From assembly GCA_947306845.1 (NCBI GenBank), contig CAMZHP010000105.1, forward strand, positions 1 through 9,513: DNA of 9,513 nt, read 5' to 3'. How positions within the stretch are numbered: position 1 is the first letter of the stretch; each line of letters begins with the position of its first letter. The DNA is from an uncultured Prevotellaceae bacterium (lineage in GTDB: Bacteria > Bacteroidota > Bacteroidia > Bacteroidales > Bacteroidaceae). The notes under the pieces are model-generated. The model searched no databases. It was given only the letters and a program-made list of their open reading frames with translations, and was not told the origin of the DNA. Below, piece by piece: positions 6,203-9,513 of this stretch. The position numbers and the translations under genes are program-made.

Positions 6203-7393
6203 ATGTACACGAAAATCCAACAACATCTCAGTCAGCAACTTTCTGAAATCCGTGAGGCAGGCCTTTACAAGGAAGAGCGTATCATTGAGAGTCCGCAGCG
6301 GGCAGCCATCAGCGTGAGAGGAAAGGAAGTGCTCAATTTCTGCGCCAACAATTATCTCGGTCTCTCCGACCATCCGCGTCTCATCGAGGGAGCAAGTCGG
6401 ATGATGGAGAAACGCGGCTTTGGCATGTCTTCGGTGCGCTTCATCTGTGGCACTCAGGACATCCACAAGCAGTTGGAGGCAGCTATTTCCGACTACTTCA
6501 AGACTGATGACACCATCCTCTATGCGGCTTGTTTCGATGCCAATGGCGGTGTGTTTGAACCGCTCTTTACCGAGGAAGACGCAATCATTTCCGACTCGCT
6601 CAACCACGCCTCCATCATCGACGGCGTGCGTTTGTGCAAGGCCAAACGATACCGTTATGCCAATGCCGATATGGCCGACTTGGAGCGGTGTCTCAAAGAA
6701 GCGCAGGCATAGCGTTTCCGCATCATCATCACCGATGGTGTCTTCTCCATGGACGGTAATGTGGCGCCGATGGACCGCATCTGCGACTTGGCAGAGAAAT
6801 ATGATGCGCTGGTGATGGTCGATGAGTCGCACTCGGCAGGTGTGGTGGGCGCCACCGGCCATGGTGTGAGCGAACTCTACGGCACTTATGGGCGGGTGGA
6901 CATCTATACAGGTACGCTGGGCAAGTCGTTTGGCGGTGCTTTGGGCGGATTCACCACGGGCCGGAAGGAAATCATCGAGATGCTCAGGCAGCGCAGCCGC
7001 CCGTATCTGTTCTCCAACTCTCTCGCGCCCTGCATCATCGGGGCTAGTTTGGAGGTGTTCGCCATGCTCAAGGAAAGCAATGAGATACATGACCGACTGG
7101 TGGAGAATGTGGAATATTTCCGCAGCCGGATGATGGAAGCCGGTTTCGATATCAAACCCACGCAGAGTGCCATCTGTGCCGTCATGCTTTATGACGCCAA
7201 ACTGTCGCAGGTCTATGCCAACCGTATGTTGGAGGAGGGTATTTATGTGACAGGCTTTTATTATCCTGTGGTGCCGAAGGGACAGGCTCGCATCCGCGTG
7301 CAGATCTCTGCCGGTCACAACCGCGAGCAACTCGACCGATGCATTGCCGCCTTTATCAAGATTGGCAAGGAACTGGGTGTGCTGAAGCAGTAG
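6203..7393 (+). pseudogene. kbl: 2-amino-3-ketobutyrate CoA ligase (glycine C-acetyltransferase), interrupted by an amber codon
   Basis: PLP enzyme of the alpha-oxoamine synthase family. It would cleave 2-amino-3-ketobutyrate with CoA to glycine and acetyl-CoA, the step after the divergent threonine dehydrogenase. The frame is continuous over 396 codons, matching the family's usual length (about 398), except for TAG at 6710-6712 (codon 170). Before the stop are CANNYLGL (47-54), SSVRFICGTQ (76-85) and SLNHASIIDG with the cofactor-stacking His135. After it are TDGVFSMDG, MVDESHSAG with Asp207 and His210, and GTLGKSFGG with the Schiff-base Lys241. The 169-residue product therefore lacks the catalytic lysine. 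Sequence on both sides is well conserved and in the same frame, so the lesion is a single substitution, recent or an artefact. A C-to-T change from CAG would explain it. TAG ends four of the window's nine reading frames, so reassignment is unlikely. Confidence 0.85.
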
Positions 7394-8561
7394 CTATGGC
7401 TTGGGCAGCCACATAGGCTGTTGTCCAAGCTGCCTGGAAGTTGAAACCGCCTGTCACTCCATCGATGTCAAGTACTTCACCCGCGAAGAAAAGGCCTTGG
7501 CGGTGGCGACTCTCCATGGTGGTGGGATGAATGCCCGACAATGATACACCTCCGCAGGTGACAAACTCATCGCGGAAGGGTGCACGGCCGGTGATGGCAA
7601 TATCATCGGCCGTGAGATTGTTTGTCAGCCTGTTGAGATCCTTTTTGCCCAGGTCTCCCCATCGTCCGCTGGCCTTGCTGCCGAGACTCTTTTCTGCGAG
7701 ATAGTTCCAAAGTCGCTGAGTCAGTCCAGGCAAGGCATGGGTGGTGAGTTGCTGTTTCGGGTGGGTAAGGGTCATGTCTGTCAGCATTTCACGCACTTCT
7801 GCCTCCTTCATCCCTGTCCAGTTGACACTGATGGCAGTATGATAGTTGCACTCATGCAGAATTCTGGCGGCATGGCTCGACAGCCGGAGGATGGCTGGAC
7901 CGCTCAGTCCCCAGTGGGTGATGAGCAATGGACCGCCGGTCCTGATCTTGGTGCCTGTCAATGCCACTGTGGCTTGCTCCGTCACAGTACCCATCAATGC
8001 TTTGAGCTGCGGGTCGCTTGTGCTCAGGGAGAAGAGTGAGGGCACGGGCTCGATGATGTCGTGACCGATATCGCGCAGCCAGTCAAAGCCCTTTGATTGG
8101 GGTGAACCGCCTGTGGTGACAGCTACGAAATCATAATCCTGGAGCTCTTCCATCTTCCGGATAGGCTGCCGTGTGTGGATGTTGATACCATGGCGGCGTG
8201 CCTCGCGGAGGAAACAGTCGATAATGGCATGGGAGTCCTGGGCGGCGGGAAACACACAGTGGTCATCCTGAATGGTGAGCGGCACGCCGTGGCTTTCAAA
8301 CCATCGATAGGCATCCTGTTGGTTGAAGACATTGAAGAGGCGCTTCATCAGCCGGTGGCCTCGAGGATAGACGGCGGACAGGTCGCCTATACCCTCAAAC
8401 GTGTTGGTGCAGTTGCAGCGTCCACCGCCTGAAACCTCTACTTTTGCCAGTACACGATGGCTGCGCTCAAAGATGTCCACCTGCATCGTGGGCATCATTT
8501 CTTTCAGGTTGATGGCAAGAAAAAATCCAGCGGCTCCGCCGCCGATGATGGCTGTTTTCAT
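7356..8561 (-). CDS. BaiN/RdsA-family NAD(P)/FAD-dependent oxidoreductase
   Basis: Flavoprotein of 401 residues in the HI0933/YhiN family, about the normal length. It begins with the FAD-binding GGGAAG motif (8-13), followed by an acidic strand end (about 31-32) and the family signature KVEVSGGGRCNCTN (40-53). A second cluster, HWGLSGPA, lies mid-protein. The C-terminal FAD motif is FAGEVLDIDGVTGGFNFQAA (about 367-386). The E. coli relative is reported to be RdsA, which makes dihydrouridine in 23S rRNA. The name BaiN comes from a proposed bile-acid role in Clostridium. rRNA modification is the likelier job, but the sequence alone does not decide. The last 12 codons lie antisense to the end of kbl (38-bp overlap), with no space for a dedicated terminator. 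Confidence 0.88.
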   Translation of the reverse strand: MKTAIIGGGAAGFFLAINLKEMMPTMQVDIFERSHRVLAKVEVSGGGRCNCTNTFEGIGDLSAVYPRGHRLMKRLFNVFNQQDAYRWFESHGVPLTIQDDHCVFPAAQDSHAIIDCFLREARRHGINIHTRQPIRKMEELQDYDFVAVTTGGSPQSKGFDWLRDIGHDIIEPVPSLFSLSTSDPQLKALMGTVTEQATVALTGTKIRTGGPLLITHWGLSGPAILRLSSHAARILHECNYHTAISVNWTGMKEAEVREMLTDMTLTHPKQQLTTHALPGLTQRLWNYLAEKSLGSKASGRWGDLGKKDLNRLTNNLTADDIAITGRAPFRDEFVTCGGVSLSGIHPTTMESRHRQGLFFAGEVLDIDGVTGGFNFQAAWTTAYVAAQAIATASAHPVPCQS

Positions 8562-8597
8562 TGTAGGGTATCGGTTGACAATCGTCTATTGATGATG

Positions 8598-8605
8598 CAA
8601 ATATC
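8598..8605 (-). promoter_or_regulatory. Possible -7 box for the RdsA-family gene
   Basis: The minus strand reads GATATTTG, seven of eight positions of TAnnTTTG. It ends 36 nt upstream of the ATG at 8561 and would give a leader of about 30 nt. No matching -33 TTTG is found. It shares a 113-bp divergent gap with the promoter of the DUF5020 gene. Confidence 0.3.
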
Positions 8606-8647
8606 GGAAAAAAAGGCCAATATCCTTTTCTTCTCTGTTTTTTTTCT

Positions 8648-8655
8648 TATTTTTG
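8648..8655 (+). promoter_or_regulatory. -7 box for the DUF5020 gene; decides its start codon
   Basis: TATTTTTG is a full match to TAnnTTTG. The -33 region is T-rich (TTTT/TTTC near 8626-8630) but lacks a clean TTTG. Transcription would begin near 8661-8663, downstream of the ATG at 8657. The ATG at 8675 is therefore the likely start, with a leader of only about 13 nt. Confidence 0.5.
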
Positions 8656-8674
8656 CATGAAAAATTCTGATGTG

Positions 8675-9421
8675 ATGAAAAAGTTTTTGATGATATGTGC
8701 CTTTTCCCTTGCAGCCATGTTGGCTGGGGCACAGAACGTAAACGTACAGTTGCATTATGACTTGGGACATTCACTTTCTGATCAACTCACGGGAAGACCC
8801 AGTGTCACCACTACAGTGGAATTGTTCAAGCCCGACAAGTGGGGCAGCACCTTCCTCTTTACCGACATTGACTATTATCATGACGGTGTGGCCGGGACTT
8901 ATTGGGAGTTTGCCAGGGAGTTCAATGTCACGCCCAACAAACAGTGGGCGGCTCATGTGGAATATGATGGCGGTATGACCTCCAGCCAGGTCTCGCAATA
9001 TTCCACCCGTTTCCAACATGCTTTCCTCGCTGGGCCTGCGTGGAACTGGGCAAGCAGTGACTTCAATAAGACCTTCTCGCTGCAGGCAATGTACAAGTAT
9101 TATTTCAAGGGGCAGAACCCATGGAACCGTCCTTTCAACAGTTTTCAAGCGACGGCGGTGTGGGGACTCCATTTCGCTGACAGACGTTTCTCGTTTTCTG
9201 GTTTCATCGACTGCTGGTATGACAGCAGTGTGCGCGGCAACTGGATTACCATCGCCGAACCGCAGTTCTGGGTCAACCTCTGGGCTCTGCTCGGCCGCGA
9301 GGGCTTCAATCTCAGTTTAGGTACAGAGGTGGAAATCAGCAATAATTTCGTCTTCGACGACCTGGGTCGTAACGACAAATTCTACGCTATCCCCACCATC
9401 GCCGCCAAGTGGTCGTTTTAA
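8675..9421 (+). CDS. DUF5020-family outer-membrane protein (Tsx-like barrel)
   Basis: Predicted outer-membrane beta-barrel of 248 residues. A Sec signal peptide MKKFLMICAF...LAGA is cleaved after residue 19, before Gln-Asn-Val. The mature protein is made of alternating amphipathic strands rich in Trp, Tyr and Phe (for example WEFAREFNV, YKYYFKG, QFWVNLW). It ends in KWSF, the terminal Phe expected of BAM substrates. Overall layout and the opening LHYDLG phrase match DUF5020 proteins of Bacteroidales, which are related to the nucleoside channel Tsx. Transported substrate is unknown. The start at 8675 is preferred over 8657, because it gives a classic signal peptide and lies after the predicted transcription start. 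It appears monocistronic, divergent from the RdsA-family gene. Confidence 0.8.
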   Translation: MKKFLMICAFSLAAMLAGAQNVNVQLHYDLGHSLSDQLTGRPSVTTTVELFKPDKWGSTFLFTDIDYYHDGVAGTYWEFAREFNVTPNKQWAAHVEYDGGMTSSQVSQYSTRFQHAFLAGPAWNWASSDFNKTFSLQAMYKYYFKGQNPWNRPFNSFQATAVWGLHFADRRFSFSGFIDCWYDSSVRGNWITIAEPQFWVNLWALLGREGFNLSLGTEVEISNNFVFDDLGRNDKFYAIPTIAAKWSF

Positions 9422-9431
9422 TGAGTGATGA

Positions 9432-9513
9432 GAGGTAAGAGGTGAGGGGTGAGAGAATAGTACTGCGTGCCCAGGGACTATATTGAACAAAATGTAATCT
9501 CTCACCTCTCACC
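9432..9513. repeat. Heptamer repeats in inverted orientation after the DUF5020 gene
   Basis: Three GAGGTGA-type heptamers (9432-9452) are followed by about 47 nt and then two complementary TCTCACC heptamers (9500-9513) that run off the window. The arms 9441-9455 and 9499-9513 are complementary at 14 of 15 positions, enclosing a 43-nt core (9456-9498). The structure could be a terminator stem for the upstream gene or the edge of a longer repeat array. It is cut by the window end, so its extent is unknown. Confidence 0.7.

Noticed and set aside
6710..6712. TAG reassigned to a sense codon (alternative genetic code)
   Set aside because: TAG is the natural final stop of four frames in this window, including kbl itself, and no other interior TAG occurs in a conserved gene.
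6173..7330. Uninterrupted 385-codon minus-strand frame opposite kbl
   Set aside because: No recognisable domain, and it lies fully antisense to a clearly conserved enzyme. Similar long antisense frames occur opposite rluD and ddl, as expected from the codon bias of these genes.
6749..7393. Independent second half of kbl starting at ATG 6749, forming a split two-chain enzyme
   Set aside because: That ATG is the conserved Met of the VFSMDG motif, not a new start. No promoter or start-site context is seen and the frame is simply continuous with the upstream part.

Overview
The window looks like a chromosomal segment of a Bacteroidales bacterium, most likely Prevotella-like. This rests on family recognition and promoter style: a TTTG-N19-TAnnTTTG promoter, no Shine-Dalgarno-like sites before the starts, an orphan PASTA protein, a NigD-like lipoprotein, a DUF5020 outer-membrane protein and a short-chain-type threonine dehydrogenase. 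The genus is inference. I see no tRNA, rRNA, CRISPR array, insertion sequence, integrase or phage gene. Coding density is high and the longest gap is 223 bp.

Layout. (1) Positions 115-4949 hold a tight plus-strand operon of five genes, with gaps of 20, 14 and 16 nt and then a 7-nt overlap. They are a membrane-anchored PASTA protein, an RluD-family 23S rRNA pseudouridine synthase, D-alanine--D-alanine ligase, a PlsB-like acyltransferase and a small lipoprotein. The operon mixes peptidoglycan precursor synthesis, lipid acylation and ribosome modification, so it is best read as an envelope and growth housekeeping cluster. A good promoter lies at 92-122. (2) Positions 4950-5010, between convergent genes, are a 9-bp tandem repeat built on the palindrome CTATAG. 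It folds into a hairpin that probably terminates the minus-strand gene. (3) Positions 5011-7393 hold a divergent pair for threonine breakdown. Threonine dehydrogenase on the minus strand makes 2-amino-3-ketobutyrate, and kbl on the plus strand would cleave it to glycine and acetyl-CoA. kbl is interrupted by one in-frame TAG at 6710-6712, before its PLP lysine. Its leader is a G-free run of CTCAAAY-type heptamers. (4) Positions 7356-8561 (minus) encode a BaiN/RdsA-family flavoprotein whose 3' end overlaps kbl by 38 bp. (5) Positions 8675-9421 (plus) encode a DUF5020 outer-membrane protein with its own promoter. It is followed by heptamer repeats in inverted orientation that run to the window edge.

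The points most worth a second look are the amber codon in kbl and the family of 7-9 bp tandem arrays present in several intergenic gaps. I found no convincing undescribed defence, mobile or biosynthetic system. Most of the window is ordinary core genome.
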